A DNA stretch of 45,519 bases. Origin: Streptosporangium subroseum. GTDB lineage: Bacteria > Actinomycetota > Actinomycetes > Streptosporangiales > Streptosporangiaceae. Both the position numbers and the translations under genes were made by a program. This document shows, one piece after another, positions 35,025 to 42,926 of the stretch. Positions within the stretch are counted from its first letter, which is position 1, and each line of letters starts with the position of its first letter. The stretch spans positions 1 to 45,519 of the forward strand of contig NZ_FZOD01000076.1 of assembly GCF_900188345.1 (NCBI RefSeq). The letters are read 5' to 3'. The notes beneath the pieces are model-generated. The model did no database searches. It saw nothing but the letters and a program-made list of their open reading frames with translations, and had not been told where the DNA came from.

Positions 35025-35987
35025 TCAATACTTCCTGCTCTGCCTCAGCTCTTCGGCCCGGGCGCTCGGCACGTGCAGCTGAATCGTGCATCCGCCCAGG
35101 TCATGATGGATGTCAAGGCGGTCGCAGAGCTGCCTGGCGATCCAGAGTCCGTCGCCGGGCTTGGCTGTGGCGCCAGGGGGTCCCGGGGGAAGGAAGCCGG
35201 CGACCGGGTCGGCGACGCGTCCGCCCTCGCGGTGGACGTGGCAGGTGATCGCGCCCAGCCGTTCCCAGAGCCGGACCGTGACGGGCACCTCCAGCAGGGC
35301 GGCGATCTCGTTGACGACGACGGCGAGCAAAGTCGCCCGGTCGGGGCTCAGCCCGAGGAAGGACGCCTGCCCGATGATGAACGCCCGCAGGGAGTGCAGG
35401 GTGTCCGCGTGGACGGCGGCCGCGTCCTCCGGCGGTTCGAGGGGCAGGACGGAGTCGCACTCGCGGATGAACTCCACGGGATCGATGTACTCGGAGCAGC
35501 CCAGCGCCGTGTAACCGTCCGCCGACATCGCGGGGTGGGTACGCCGGGCGGACCTCATCACCTCCGGGTCCAGGACCCTCTCGTCGTAGGGGCAGAGCAT
35601 CCAGACGTTGGTGCCACGCAGCAGCAGGTTGAGGCCCGCCTCCATGCGCTGCCAGGCCCGGACCTCGCCGGCCGCCCGCCCGGTCCACACGGGCTCGGCG
35701 ATGATCCGCACATGCCCGCCGTGCGGAGCCTCCGGGGCGCGCCGCTGCCAGTAGCGGTGGAACGCCGTGGCGCGCTCCACCGTCCGGCGGCCGAGAAAGC
35801 CGCTCTCGGCGTAGTCGATCAGGCGGCCGTCCCTGCCGAGGGCGTCTCCGAGAAGTTCCAGGTTGGCCGAGGTGGTCGCGACCATCACCGGGTCGCCCTT
35901 GGCCAGCCCATCCTGGATGAACGGCAGCGCGACCGCCAGGAACCGGCGGTCGGAGTCGTAGACCGCCGCCTGGTGTATTGAGGTCAT
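35025..35987 (-). CDS. MEDS sensory domain + degenerate HATPase (RsbW-like) protein
   Basis: A 320-residue two-domain protein. Residues 5-185 form a MEDS (DcmR-type) sensor domain: VALPFIQDGLAKGDPVMVAT, FHRYWQRRAPEAPHGGHVRIIAE, WMLCPYDERVL. Residues 200-315 look like an anti-sigma/RsbW HATPase, but the N-box reads VVNEIAALLEV, lacking the second Asn of the usual NExxxN, and the G1 box is HREGG rather than DxG; GDGLWIARQL is kept. ATP binding is therefore doubtful. The gene's ATG overlaps the MEDS-STAS stop (ATGA), so the two are made as a pair. Confidence 0.82.
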   Translation of the reverse strand: MTSIHQAAVYDSDRRFLAVALPFIQDGLAKGDPVMVATTSANLELLGDALGRDGRLIDYAESGFLGRRTVERATAFHRYWQRRAPEAPHGGHVRIIAEPVWTGRAAGEVRAWQRMEAGLNLLLRGTNVWMLCPYDERVLDPEVMRSARRTHPAMSADGYTALGCSEYIDPVEFIRECDSVLPLEPPEDAAAVHADTLHSLRAFIIGQASFLGLSPDRATLLAVVVNEIAALLEVPVTVRLWERLGAITCHVHREGGRVADPVAGFLPPGPPGATAKPGDGLWIARQLCDRLDIHHDLGGCTIQLHVPSARAEELRQSRKY

Positions 35988-36868
35988 GTCAGGTCGTCCC
36001 CGCTCAGGCGCAGGCCGGGCGTCGTGTCCCAGCCGATCATCTTGATCAGTTGGTGGACGTGCGAGGACTCCGGCGACAGGCGCAGGGACCTCGGCGCCTC
36101 GAGCCCGGCGGCCAGGTCGATGATCGCCCGGAGCCCGGCGAGGTCGACGAAGGCCAGTTTGCCGACATCCACGTGGATGTCGCCGGACATCCGCCGCGCG
36201 GCCTCCTGCAGCGCCGTCGTGAACACCGGCAGGGTGGCGGCGTCCACCTCGCCCTCGACCCTCAATCCGTGGGGGTTGACCATGGGCCTGATCTTGAGGA
36301 GCCCGCCGTCGAAGCGCAGGCCCATGCTCACCTCACGGTCGTGGATTCCCCGCAGGCGGGGGAGCTGCTCTGGGGCGAACAGGCGCCGGTCGTACTGGCA
36401 CACCGCCATCGCCGTGCCGGTGTCCAGGATTGGCTTTATCCGGGATTCGTACTCGGCGAGCCGTTCCGGGCCGGAGCGCAGGGCGCAGCTCATCTCACCG
36501 GTGACGCGCAGCGCCCGGTAACCCTGGCGCAACGCGCCGGCGGCGGCCTTGGCCAGGGACTCGACCGCCAGATCGGGATCGAAACACCCGCCGCTGAAGT
36601 AGGTCTCCTCCGCGCCGTCGATCCGCAACTGGCCCCGGGCCAGGAAAGGATCCGGATCCACGCCCCAGCCCCGGAGCAGCCCGATCAGAACCGCCGGGTG
36701 GGTCATGTCGGTGTGGTAGATGACCTGATCCCCCCGCGCCAGCCCGTCGGAGACGAACGCGGCGAGCACCGGCTCGCGCTCCTCGTCGTCGTCGAAGGTG
36801 AGACAGAGATGCTCTCCCGGCCGGATCCAACCGGGAGAGCGCTGATCATCGTCCTCGGGTGATGTCAT
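35984..36868 (-). CDS. MEDS sensory domain + STAS domain protein
   Basis: A 294-residue protein starting at ATG 36868 (MTSPEDDDQRSPGW, GGAGACGAAGG upstream). The MEDS part spans about 20-185 (GEHLCLTFDDDEEREPVLAAFV, SGGCFDPDLAVESLAKAA, ICQYD-like VCQYDRRLF). The C-terminal STAS domain (about 200-290) reads DVGKLAFVDLAGLRAIIDLA, where the phosphorylated Ser of anti-anti-sigma proteins (DSSGL) is replaced by Leu. It therefore probably binds its partner without phospho-control. It overlaps the MEDS-HATPase gene, which looks like its cognate partner. Confidence 0.82.
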   Translation of the reverse strand: MTSPEDDDQRSPGWIRPGEHLCLTFDDDEEREPVLAAFVSDGLARGDQVIYHTDMTHPAVLIGLLRGWGVDPDPFLARGQLRIDGAEETYFSGGCFDPDLAVESLAKAAAGALRQGYRALRVTGEMSCALRSGPERLAEYESRIKPILDTGTAMAVCQYDRRLFAPEQLPRLRGIHDREVSMGLRFDGGLLKIRPMVNPHGLRVEGEVDAATLPVFTTALQEAARRMSGDIHVDVGKLAFVDLAGLRAIIDLAAGLEAPRSLRLSPESSHVHQLIKMIGWDTTPGLRLSGDDLT

Positions 36869-36933
36869 CCTTCGTCTCCGCACTGCTGGACACGAGCGCT
36901 CGTCGCGCGGCGAGACCACTAAGCTACGCCAAG

Positions 36934-38793
36934 TTACACGACACGTAGGGCGAGTATCACGATCTCGTCCCATACCCGTCCGCCGGAGAACGCGTGCCGG
37001 TCCTCCTCCAGCGTCTTGACCACCGCCGCCGGAGACTGCGTCACACATCGCGCCAGCACGTCGGCGAGCCGGCTCTCACCGTATGACTCGCCCAGCTCGT
37101 TCTGCGAGGCCACCAGCCCGTCGGAGTAGAAGACCAGGGTCTGGCCGGAGGTCAGCGTGAGCTCCTCGTCGAACATCTCGGCCTCGGGCGCGATGCCCAG
37201 CGGCACGCCGCCTCCGGCGGTGAACCGTACCCCGCCGTCGGGCTGCAGCAGCGCGGCGGGATGGTGCCCCGCGCTGGCCAGCCTGATCTTGCGTGACCGC
37301 ACGAACCCCGCCACGGCCATCACGAACATGCCGTTGCGCTGGGCGATCAGTGCCTGGTTCAGCTTGCGGAGCGCCTCGCCCGGATCGGACTCCCAGACGC
37401 TGAGCACGCGCAGCCCGTTACGCACCATGGCGCTGACAGACGCGGCCTCCTCGCCCTTGCCCGCGGCGCCCCCGAGGGCGAAACCCCAGCCGTCCTGGAC
37501 GGGGAAGACGTCGTAGAACTCGGCGCCGACCGGGCTGGAGCCCGCGTGATAGATCGCCGCCGCCTCGAACCCGGGGATGTTCGGCAGGCTCCGGGGCACC
37601 ACGCTGGTGCGCAGCGCGTCGGCGGCCTGGGAGCGGGTCTGGAAGCTGCGCCGGGCGCGCAGGGCGAGCCCGAGATGGACGCCGATCTCCTCCATCAGGC
37701 CCAGGTCGGCGAGGGAGAACGGCTCGCGGTCGCGCAGCCGTACCAGCGTGAGAGCGCCGAGGACGCCGCTCTCGCCGCCGATCGGCACGATCAGCACCGA
37801 GGCCGCGCCCATGACGCGCAGCAGCGGCGGCCCGCCGGGGACATCGCCGAGCAGCGTGTCCTCCTCCAGCATCTCGTGCACCACGCCCGAACCGCCGGTC
37901 AGCACGTTGGCGATGGCCGGTGCGGTCAGCGGGTTCATCCCCTCGATCAGGCGGACGAGCTGGGTCACCGGTTTGTCGCTCGGGCCGAGCGCGCAGGCCC
38001 GCCTGGGCACGCCGTCGCGGACCACGTCGGCGATCACCCAGTCGGCGGACTCGGCGGCCAGCAGCCGCGCGGCCCTGGTGACGGTCACCGGCTGACGCAG
38101 ACTCTCCTCGTCGAGCAGCAGGCGGGTCATCCTGGACAGCAGCTCCTGCCGCCGGGCGGAGGCGAGGACCAGCGCGGCGTCCGACCGGTCGACCGGTCCG
38201 GGGGACGTCCCCGCGACCTGAGCCTCCAGAGGGAGGATCATGATCGCGATCATCTCCTGCGGCTCACCCGGCATCGTCAGCCGGGTGATGGCCAGCTGCA
38301 CCGTGTGCGCACGGCCCTGGTGGGCCAGCCGGGTCTGGAATGTCGCGGTCTGCCCGCCCTGCTGAACCGCCGTCAGATGCGAGCGGAACGCCGCCCGCCG
38401 GGAGACGTCGACGAACAGCGGGAACGAGCGGCCGATCAGGTAGCCCGCCGGGCTGCCCAGCATCTGGGAGGTTTCAGCGCTGATCCGCCGGACCACCCCC
38501 GAACCGTCCAGCACCACCACGGGGACCGGGAAGGTGCGGAACACCTGCCGTAGTAGTTTGAGCTCTCTCTGTGATCCGCTCTCTCGCTCACCGGACCGCT
38601 TGGGCGTCTTGCGCAGCTCGCGCAGGGACGCCTCCAGCAGTTCGCGGGCGGTGTCGAGCTCGGCGAGCGCCGCGTCAAGTGTGGACCGGGGGTCTGCGGG
38701 GTAGGCGGATTTGGCCTCCCGCAGGGAGGAGACCCTGGTGGTGAGCGCCGTCAGCGCTTGTTCCAGGGCCTGAAGGCCAATGATGTCGGTCAA
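36934..38793 (-). CDS. PAS-GAF-SpoIIE/PP2C-type phosphatase, atypical metal site
   Basis: A 619-residue regulator from a TTG start at 38793 (MTDIIGLQALEQ, GAGGA upstream). A coiled N-terminus is followed by a PAS domain (about 82-192, FPVPVVVLDGSGVVRRISAE), a GAF domain (about 222-377) and a PP2C/SpoIIE domain (402-617). In the phosphatase the motifs are AEFYD (usually GDFYD), LGGAAGKG (usually GDVSGKG, so one metal Asp is missing), FYSDGLVASQ and VWDEIVIL (usually DDxTL). Metal-dependent serine phosphatase activity is thus uncertain; it could be a pseudo-phosphatase. Its target would be STAS proteins nearby. Confidence 0.85.
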   Translation of the reverse strand: MTDIIGLQALEQALTALTTRVSSLREAKSAYPADPRSTLDAALAELDTARELLEASLRELRKTPKRSGERESGSQRELKLLRQVFRTFPVPVVVLDGSGVVRRISAETSQMLGSPAGYLIGRSFPLFVDVSRRAAFRSHLTAVQQGGQTATFQTRLAHQGRAHTVQLAITRLTMPGEPQEMIAIMILPLEAQVAGTSPGPVDRSDAALVLASARRQELLSRMTRLLLDEESLRQPVTVTRAARLLAAESADWVIADVVRDGVPRRACALGPSDKPVTQLVRLIEGMNPLTAPAIANVLTGGSGVVHEMLEEDTLLGDVPGGPPLLRVMGAASVLIVPIGGESGVLGALTLVRLRDREPFSLADLGLMEEIGVHLGLALRARRSFQTRSQAADALRTSVVPRSLPNIPGFEAAAIYHAGSSPVGAEFYDVFPVQDGWGFALGGAAGKGEEAASVSAMVRNGLRVLSVWESDPGEALRKLNQALIAQRNGMFVMAVAGFVRSRKIRLASAGHHPAALLQPDGGVRFTAGGGVPLGIAPEAEMFDEELTLTSGQTLVFYSDGLVASQNELGESYGESRLADVLARCVTQSPAAVVKTLEEDRHAFSGGRVWDEIVILALRVV

Positions 38794-38919
38794 TGCTCGT
38801 CCTCGTCGGCGGCCGGGATGGGGCTGGTCCCGTCGTAGACGGTACGCCACCCGGTGGATCAAATCGATGCGCGGTCAGATAGTGATTAAGCTAGCGAAAC
38901 CGGGAAGGGATCTCGCGAT

Positions 38920-39639
38920 ATGGATATGGTCACTCCCGTTCTTGCCCGTGACCTCGCGGCCCTGGGCAGGGTCAGCGAGGAAACCTCGAGCGAGAGCGTG
39001 CTGCGCGGGCTCACCGTCACCCTTGCGAGCGGTGTGCCCGGTTGTGCCGGTGGTTCCGCCGAACTCTGGCGCGAGGAGCGGATGGTCGTCTCAGCCTCGC
39101 ACAGCGAACTCATCGTGCTCGTCAACAGCGAGGGCGAACTCGGCGAAGGTCCGTCGGCCGAGGCCCGCGCCACGGGTCGCCCCGTGATCGTCCAGGACGT
39201 GCTCCACGAGCCCCGCTGGCCAGACTACGTCGGTATGGCGGTCCGCTGCGGTGTCCGCTCGGTCCTGGCCATGCCGATCACCGTCGAGCGCGCCGTCCTG
39301 GTCCTGGGACTGTACGGCGTGCGCCCCGGCGTCTTCGCGGCCAGGAACGTCCCCCCGCTGGCCGACATGCTGGCCGAGCAGGTGAACGTGGTGCTGGCCA
39401 ACATGTGGGACTACGACGAGGTCCGGACCGACGCCGCCCAGATGCAGGAGGCGCTGGCCGGCCGGGCGATCATCGACCAGGCCAAGGGCATCATCATGAA
39501 ATCCAGCGGATGCTCGGCCGAAGCGGCCTTCGACGAGCTGCGCAGGATCTCCCAGCATCACCAGGTGAAGGTGGCCGACCTGGCCCGGCTGCTGGTCGAT
39601 GAACACCAGCGCAACCAGGAGACGAAAAAAGAGGCCTGA
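38920..39639 (+). CDS. GAF and ANTAR domain RNA-binding regulator
   Basis: A 239-residue protein. The GAF domain (about 20-160) contains SAEARATGRPVIVQDVLHEP and GVRSVLAMPITVERAVLVLG. The ANTAR domain (about 175-232) has ALAGRAIIDQAKGIIMKSSG and LRRISQHHQVKVADLARLLV. ANTAR proteins bind paired hairpins in nascent RNA and prevent termination. It is divergent from the PAS-GAF phosphatase and lies upstream of a STAS gene on the other strand. The tandem hairpin array at 41.7-41.95 kb could be relevant but no link is proven. Confidence 0.92.
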   Translation: MDMVTPVLARDLAALGRVSEETSSESVLRGLTVTLASGVPGCAGGSAELWREERMVVSASHSELIVLVNSEGELGEGPSAEARATGRPVIVQDVLHEPRWPDYVGMAVRCGVRSVLAMPITVERAVLVLGLYGVRPGVFAARNVPPLADMLAEQVNVVLANMWDYDEVRTDAAQMQEALAGRAIIDQAKGIIMKSSGCSAEAAFDELRRISQHHQVKVADLARLLVDEHQRNQETKKEA

Positions 39640-39652
39640 GGAGCGAGGAGCC

Positions 39653-39683
39653 CCCGGCCGGACGGGTCGAGCCTCCGGCCGGG
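39653..39683. terminator. Bidirectional hairpin between ANTAR and STAS genes
   Basis: Ten-base perfect arms CCCGGCCGGA and TCCGGCCGGG with an 11-base loop, between the convergent ANTAR gene (stop 39639) and STAS gene (stop 39693). It probably ends transcription from both. Confidence 0.65.
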
Positions 39684-39692
39684 CCGGTCGGC

Positions 39693-40091
39693 TCAGCCAA
39701 GCCGGTCGGGCTGGTCCGGCTGGTCGAACGCGGCGAGCGCGTCGTCGATCGTGTCGTAGAGGGGCAGACGCTGGGCCAGACCAGTGATCCACATCACCTT
39801 GGTCTTGGCGTACTCCACCCCGATGAGGGCGAACTTGGCCTTGGCGGTGGTGCTGAGCTGCCAGTGGTGGACGATGAGCCCGAGCGCCCGGGAGTCCATG
39901 AAGGTCACCCCGCCCAGGTCCAGGGCCATGTCAGGGCCGTGCTCGCCTGTCTCGGCCGCCAGGTAGTCGGCAAACTGATCCCTGGTCGTCGCATCCAGCA
40001 GACCGATCACCCGGACCACGTTGATCCCGCCGACCCGCACCGACGTCAGAGTCAGGGCTGCCGATCTCTCGCCGTTCTCCGACACCGTCAC
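39693..40091 (-). CDS. STAS domain anti-anti-sigma factor (RsbV/SpoIIAA-like)
   Basis: A 132-residue single STAS domain. The phosphorylation loop is intact: DLGGVTFMDSRALGLIVHHW, with S67 as target residue. It would sequester an anti-sigma kinase when unphosphorylated and release the sigma factor. It has all the residues missing from the MEDS-STAS protein, so it is the best functional anti-anti-sigma candidate here. It sits immediately upstream and divergent from the SigB/SigF-family gene. Confidence 0.92.
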   Translation of the reverse strand: MTVSENGERSAALTLTSVRVGGINVVRVIGLLDATTRDQFADYLAAETGEHGPDMALDLGGVTFMDSRALGLIVHHWQLSTTAKAKFALIGVEYAKTKVMWITGLAQRLPLYDTIDDALAAFDQPDQPDRLG

Positions 40092-40283
40092 TCAGAGCCT
40101 CCTCGCCGTTCGATTAGCAACCCTACTGTTACCTGAGTGCGAGTAATACTCCGGGAATCCGGGGAATACTCGAAGCAGAGGTCCAGCAGAGGGCCTCGCC
40201 TCGAAAAGTGGTCGAGGCGATGCCGTCTGCCCGGAATTGCTCCGTGGGTCGGTTTCGCCCGACAGTAATACCAGGGAGCAGCA

Positions 40284-41060
40284 ATGTCTGTTCAGGCACT
40301 CGAAATCACCGACATGACCGCCGAGGACCTCCTCGCCGAGATGGTCCTGCCTGAGGTCTCCGAATACCGCGCCGAGCGTCTGCGTGAGCGCATCGTTGAA
40401 ATGCACCGCCCGCTCGCCATGGAGATCGCCCGCCGCTACCGCTACCGTGGCGAGCCGCTGGAGGACCTCCTCCAGGCCGCCTACGTCGGGCTCATGAAGG
40501 CCATCAACGGCTTCGACCCGACCCTCGGACACGCCTTCCGCGGTTACGCCGTGGTCACCATGACCGGTGAGGTCAAGCGACACTTCCGCGACCGCACCTG
40601 GGCCATCCGCGTTCCCCGCGTCTACCAGGAGCGCAGGGCCGAGCTGAACCGGCTGGTCGCCGACCTCAGCCAGGATCTCGGCCGCGCCCCGACGGTCGCC
40701 GAGCTCGCCGTGAAGATGAACATCACCGAAGAGGACGTCCTGCTCACCCTCGACGCCTCGGCCGCGTACAGCGCCCTCTCGCTCGACGCCCCGATGGGCG
40801 CCGACGACGACGCGGGGGCACTGGGAGACGTCATCCCCGACGAGGACGACGCGCTGGATGTGCTCGTGGACCGCGAGGCGGTCAAGCCGCTGATCGACAA
40901 GCTGCCGACGCGGGAGAAGAACATCCTCCTCCTGCGCTTCTTCGGCAACCTTACCCAGGCCGAGATCGCGGCGGAGTTCGGTATCTCGCAGATGCACGTC
41001 TCTCGTATCCTGCGGAAGGTGCTCGACCAGCTCCGTGAGGAACTGGTCGCCGAATGCTGA
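40284..41060 (+). CDS. SigB/SigF family RNA polymerase sigma factor
   Basis: A 258-residue group 3 sigma factor. Region 2: YRGEPLEDLLQAAYVGLMKAINGFD, GHAFRGYAVVTMTGEVKRHFRDRTW; region 3: VADLSQDLGRAPTVAELAVKMNI; region 4: LPTREKNILLLRFFGNLTQA, EIAAEFGISQMHVSRILRKVLDQL. This class directs stress and developmental genes in actinomycetes and is controlled by RsbW-type kinases and STAS antagonists, both of which are encoded close by. AGGGAGCAGCA precedes the ATG. Confidence 0.95.
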   Translation: MSVQALEITDMTAEDLLAEMVLPEVSEYRAERLRERIVEMHRPLAMEIARRYRYRGEPLEDLLQAAYVGLMKAINGFDPTLGHAFRGYAVVTMTGEVKRHFRDRTWAIRVPRVYQERRAELNRLVADLSQDLGRAPTVAELAVKMNITEEDVLLTLDASAAYSALSLDAPMGADDDAGALGDVIPDEDDALDVLVDREAVKPLIDKLPTREKNILLLRFFGNLTQAEIAAEFGISQMHVSRILRKVLDQLREELVAEC

Positions 41061-41239
41061 TTACACCGCTCGCCATCGGGCACCTCAGTCGGCGACGATA
41101 CGACGTGACTGAGACGATGCGAGACGGTACGACATGACTGTGACCATGCGACGTGACTGCGACGTGACATAGGGTGCGTTGAAATGATCCCCAGATGTTG
41201 AGGACAACGCCGCGATGGACCAGGGGAGGCGGATTTCGG
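41061..41239. repeat. Degenerate ACGTGACTG repeats between the sigma factor and kinase genes
   Basis: Between 41095 and 41168 the sequence repeats variants of GACGTGACTG and ACGATGCGA at least four times (for example ACGACGTGACTG, ACGACATGACTG, GCGACGTGACTG, GCGACGTGACAT). No hairpin dominates. It may be slipped-strand expansion or a cluster of protein binding sites in the leader of the kinase gene. Confidence 0.5.
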
Positions 41240-41695
41240 GTGAACGAGGACGGTGCTCGTCCGGCTCGCTTCTTGCCGAGCGCCGATCGTTCCCGATCCT
41301 CCCTCGCCGGAACCGCCGTCGCCGAGCTCGCCTTCTTCCTCCCCGACCTGCCTGACGTGCGCGATTTCGCCGCCGCACGGGCTGTGCGCGGGGGGATGCC
41401 GGAGGAGGATCTGGCCGACTTCCTGGTCGCGGTGAACGAGGTGGCCACCAACGCGGTCACGCACGGTCATCCCACCGCCAAGGCCGTGCTGCGGATGTGG
41501 AACGTCGGACGGACCCTCGCGGTGGAGATCCACGACGAGGGCCGGTGGGATCCCGGCCCCGCTCCCGGCGAGACGCCGCCCGCTCCCCACGCGACCAGTG
41601 GCATGGGGCTGTGGGTGGCCCGGATGGTCAGCTCGGACATCACCTTCGAGACCGGTGCGTCCGGCACGTTCATCACGATGTTCTTCAAGGTCTGA
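41240..41695 (+). CDS. RsbW-like ATP-binding anti-sigma kinase
   Basis: A 151-residue HATPase_c_2 protein. The start is the GTG at 41240 (GGGGAGG upstream); a TTG 45 bases earlier is also in frame. Motifs are intact: N-box FLVAVNEVATNAVTHGH, G1 HDEGRWDP, and G2 SGMGLWVARMVSSDI. It should bind a sigma factor and phosphorylate a STAS antagonist. It lies 180 bases after the SigB/SigF-family gene, which is the probable target. Confidence 0.9.
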   Translation: MNEDGARPARFLPSADRSRSSLAGTAVAELAFFLPDLPDVRDFAAARAVRGGMPEEDLADFLVAVNEVATNAVTHGHPTAKAVLRMWNVGRTLAVEIHDEGRWDPGPAPGETPPAPHATSGMGLWVARMVSSDITFETGASGTFITMFFKV

Positions 41696-41742
41696 ACGGG
41701 CTCTTCTGAATACGCCTCACCCATGAGGTGACCGACCATGAG

Positions 41743-41774
41743 AAGGAGTGCCATCCGGGTGGATGGCACTCCTT
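41743..41774. terminator. Hairpin of tandem unit 1
   Basis: Fourteen-base perfect arms with loop GGGT, followed by TCTT. It lies 48 bases after the RsbW-like gene stop and is the first stop signal that a rightward transcript would meet. Confidence 0.75.
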
Positions 41775-41830
41775 TCTTATGCGAATACGCCCTTCTGGAT
41801 ACGTCCCACCCCTGGGGTGACCGACCACAA

Positions 41831-41862
41831 AAGGAGCGCCGTCCGGGTGGACGGCGCTCCTT
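41831..41862. terminator. Hairpin of tandem unit 2
   Basis: Fourteen-base perfect arms with the same GGGT loop. Relative to unit 1 the stem has T-to-C and A-to-G changes on both arms that keep pairing (compensatory changes). Confidence 0.75.
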
Positions 41863-41917
41863 CTCGTGCGAACAGGCCCTTTTGGATACGTCTCACCCCT
41901 GGGGTGACCGACCGTGA

Positions 41918-41949
41918 AAGGAGCGCCGTCCGGGTGGATGGCGCCCCTT
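41918..41949. terminator. Hairpin of tandem unit 3
   Basis: Same stem and GGGT loop, with a G-T wobble and one mismatch in the outer stem, so the least perfect copy. It is nearest to the leftward membrane-protein gene and may also end that transcript. Confidence 0.7.
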
Positions 41950-41988
41950 TTCATGGGGTCGTTCTTGGTATGTCGTTGGTGCGGCCGA

Positions 41989-42177
41989 TCAGCGCCGGGT
42001 ACGGCGCCAGTTCCCGCTCCGCGTGGCGCCGGCCGTACCGATCCCGGCCTGGTGCAGCGCGAGGAGAAGCAGGCCGAGGAGCAGGAAGGTGGTGCCGCTG
42101 ATGCCGGCGATGCTGGTGCCGATCAGATCAAGTAAAAGGCCGAGGCCGAATACGATTGCTGCAGCGATTGCGAGCAT
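41989..42177 (-). CDS. Small two-helix membrane protein of unknown function
   Basis: A 62-residue protein: MLAIAAAIVFGLGLLLDLIG as first helix, then SIAGISGTTFLLLGLLLLAL as second, and a basic tail GATRSGNWRRTRR that would stay inside. AAGGTGACCC precedes the ATG, three bases after the stop of the next gene upstream, so it is the last gene of a three-gene leftward operon. Similar tiny proteins are common in actinomycetes; the function is not known to me. Confidence 0.75.
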   Translation of the reverse strand: MLAIAAAIVFGLGLLLDLIGTSIAGISGTTFLLLGLLLLALHQAGIGTAGATRSGNWRRTRR

Positions 42178-42180
42178 GGG

Positions 42181-42921
42181 TCACCTTGTCCCAGCAGAAG
42201 AAGTGGTCAGGAGCTGCTCCAGCATCGCCCGATAGTCACGCAGAGCGGTGCGGAGTTCTTCGGTGTCGTTCTGGTCGCTGTTCTTCCAGCGGCCCTGGAG
42301 TTCGGCGGTCCGGGTCTCCAGCGCGGTTCGCAGCGAGGTCGTGATCTCGTCGAGCAGGGAGTCCGCCCGCTCCACCGAGTCGCGGGGATCGTCCACGAAA
42401 CCCGCCTGAACCTCCTGCCAGCGCCTCCGCACCTCGTCCGGGTCGTGATCGAACAGGGAGGTGCTCGCGGCGGGCTGGTACGCGGCGGGCGCCGAGCCCT
42501 GCCGGTCGGAATCGATGACGGTCACGTCCTGGTCGAGCCCGTCACCGGGCGGGTCGGCGATGACCGCCGGGGCGCTGTCGTCGAGCCCGTCGTCGTGGCG
42601 TGTGGAGTCGATCACCGGCGGCTCCTGGTCGAGCACGTCGCCGGGCCTGCCGTCGTTCAGGTCGTCGTCCAGCTTGTCACCCAGGTCGTCGTGCCCCGGG
42701 CGAGGGTCGTCCACGCGACCGGCCACGAGGCTGTCGCCCGAGCGGTCGTCACCCAGATCGTCGCGTCGGTCGTCCAGATCACTTGTCCGATTCGGGAGGG
42801 TGTCACCGTGGTGCTCCTCGAATCCAGGGGTCACGTCGGTGCGCTGCGACGGCACGTTCAGATCGTCCTCGTCCTGCTTGTTAAGAAGGTGATCGTTGTC
42901 TCGTCCAATTCGATCGTTCAT
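42181..42921 (-). CDS. Hypothetical acidic protein, related to its upstream neighbour
   Basis: A 246-residue protein. The first 150 residues are very acidic and low in complexity, rich in Asp-Asp, Asp-Arg and Asp-Gly pairs (DLDDRRDDLGDDRSGD and similar), probably disordered. The C-terminal 100 residues form a helical domain with DEVRRRWQEVQAGFVDDP, ADSLLDEITTSL and TEELRTALRDYRAMLEQLL. The same pattern occurs in the upstream gene product, so the two are diverged paralogues sharing one domain. ATG 42921 has AAGGACGG upstream. Function unknown. Confidence 0.8.
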   Translation of the reverse strand: MNDRIGRDNDHLLNKQDEDDLNVPSQRTDVTPGFEEHHGDTLPNRTSDLDDRRDDLGDDRSGDSLVAGRVDDPRPGHDDLGDKLDDDLNDGRPGDVLDQEPPVIDSTRHDDGLDDSAPAVIADPPGDGLDQDVTVIDSDRQGSAPAAYQPAASTSLFDHDPDEVRRRWQEVQAGFVDDPRDSVERADSLLDEITTSLRTALETRTAELQGRWKNSDQNDTEELRTALRDYRAMLEQLLTTSSAGTR

Positions 42922-42926
42922 TTTGG

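Larger units (their letters stand above)
41701..41950. repeat. Three tandem copies of an ~88-bp unit, each with two hairpins
   Basis: Units begin at about 41701, 41790 and 41877, spaced 89 and 87 bases. Each has a small palindromic element (CACCCCTGGGGTG in units two and three), then GACCGACC, then a long hairpin AAGGAGYGCCRTCC-GGGT-GGAYGGCRCTCCTT. Base changes in one arm are mostly matched in the other (units one and two), so the hairpin is selected, not the protein reading. Together with position after the kinase gene they look like a serial terminator. Confidence 0.85.

Noticed and set aside
41701..41950. CRISPR-like repeat array
   Set aside because: The repeat units are contiguous and long with no unique spacers, and no cas genes are nearby.
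41685..41954. Reading frames that show three protein repeats (HPDGAPF-like)
   Set aside because: The repeats follow from the tandem hairpin array; base changes preserve stem pairing rather than a protein, and there is no ribosome site.
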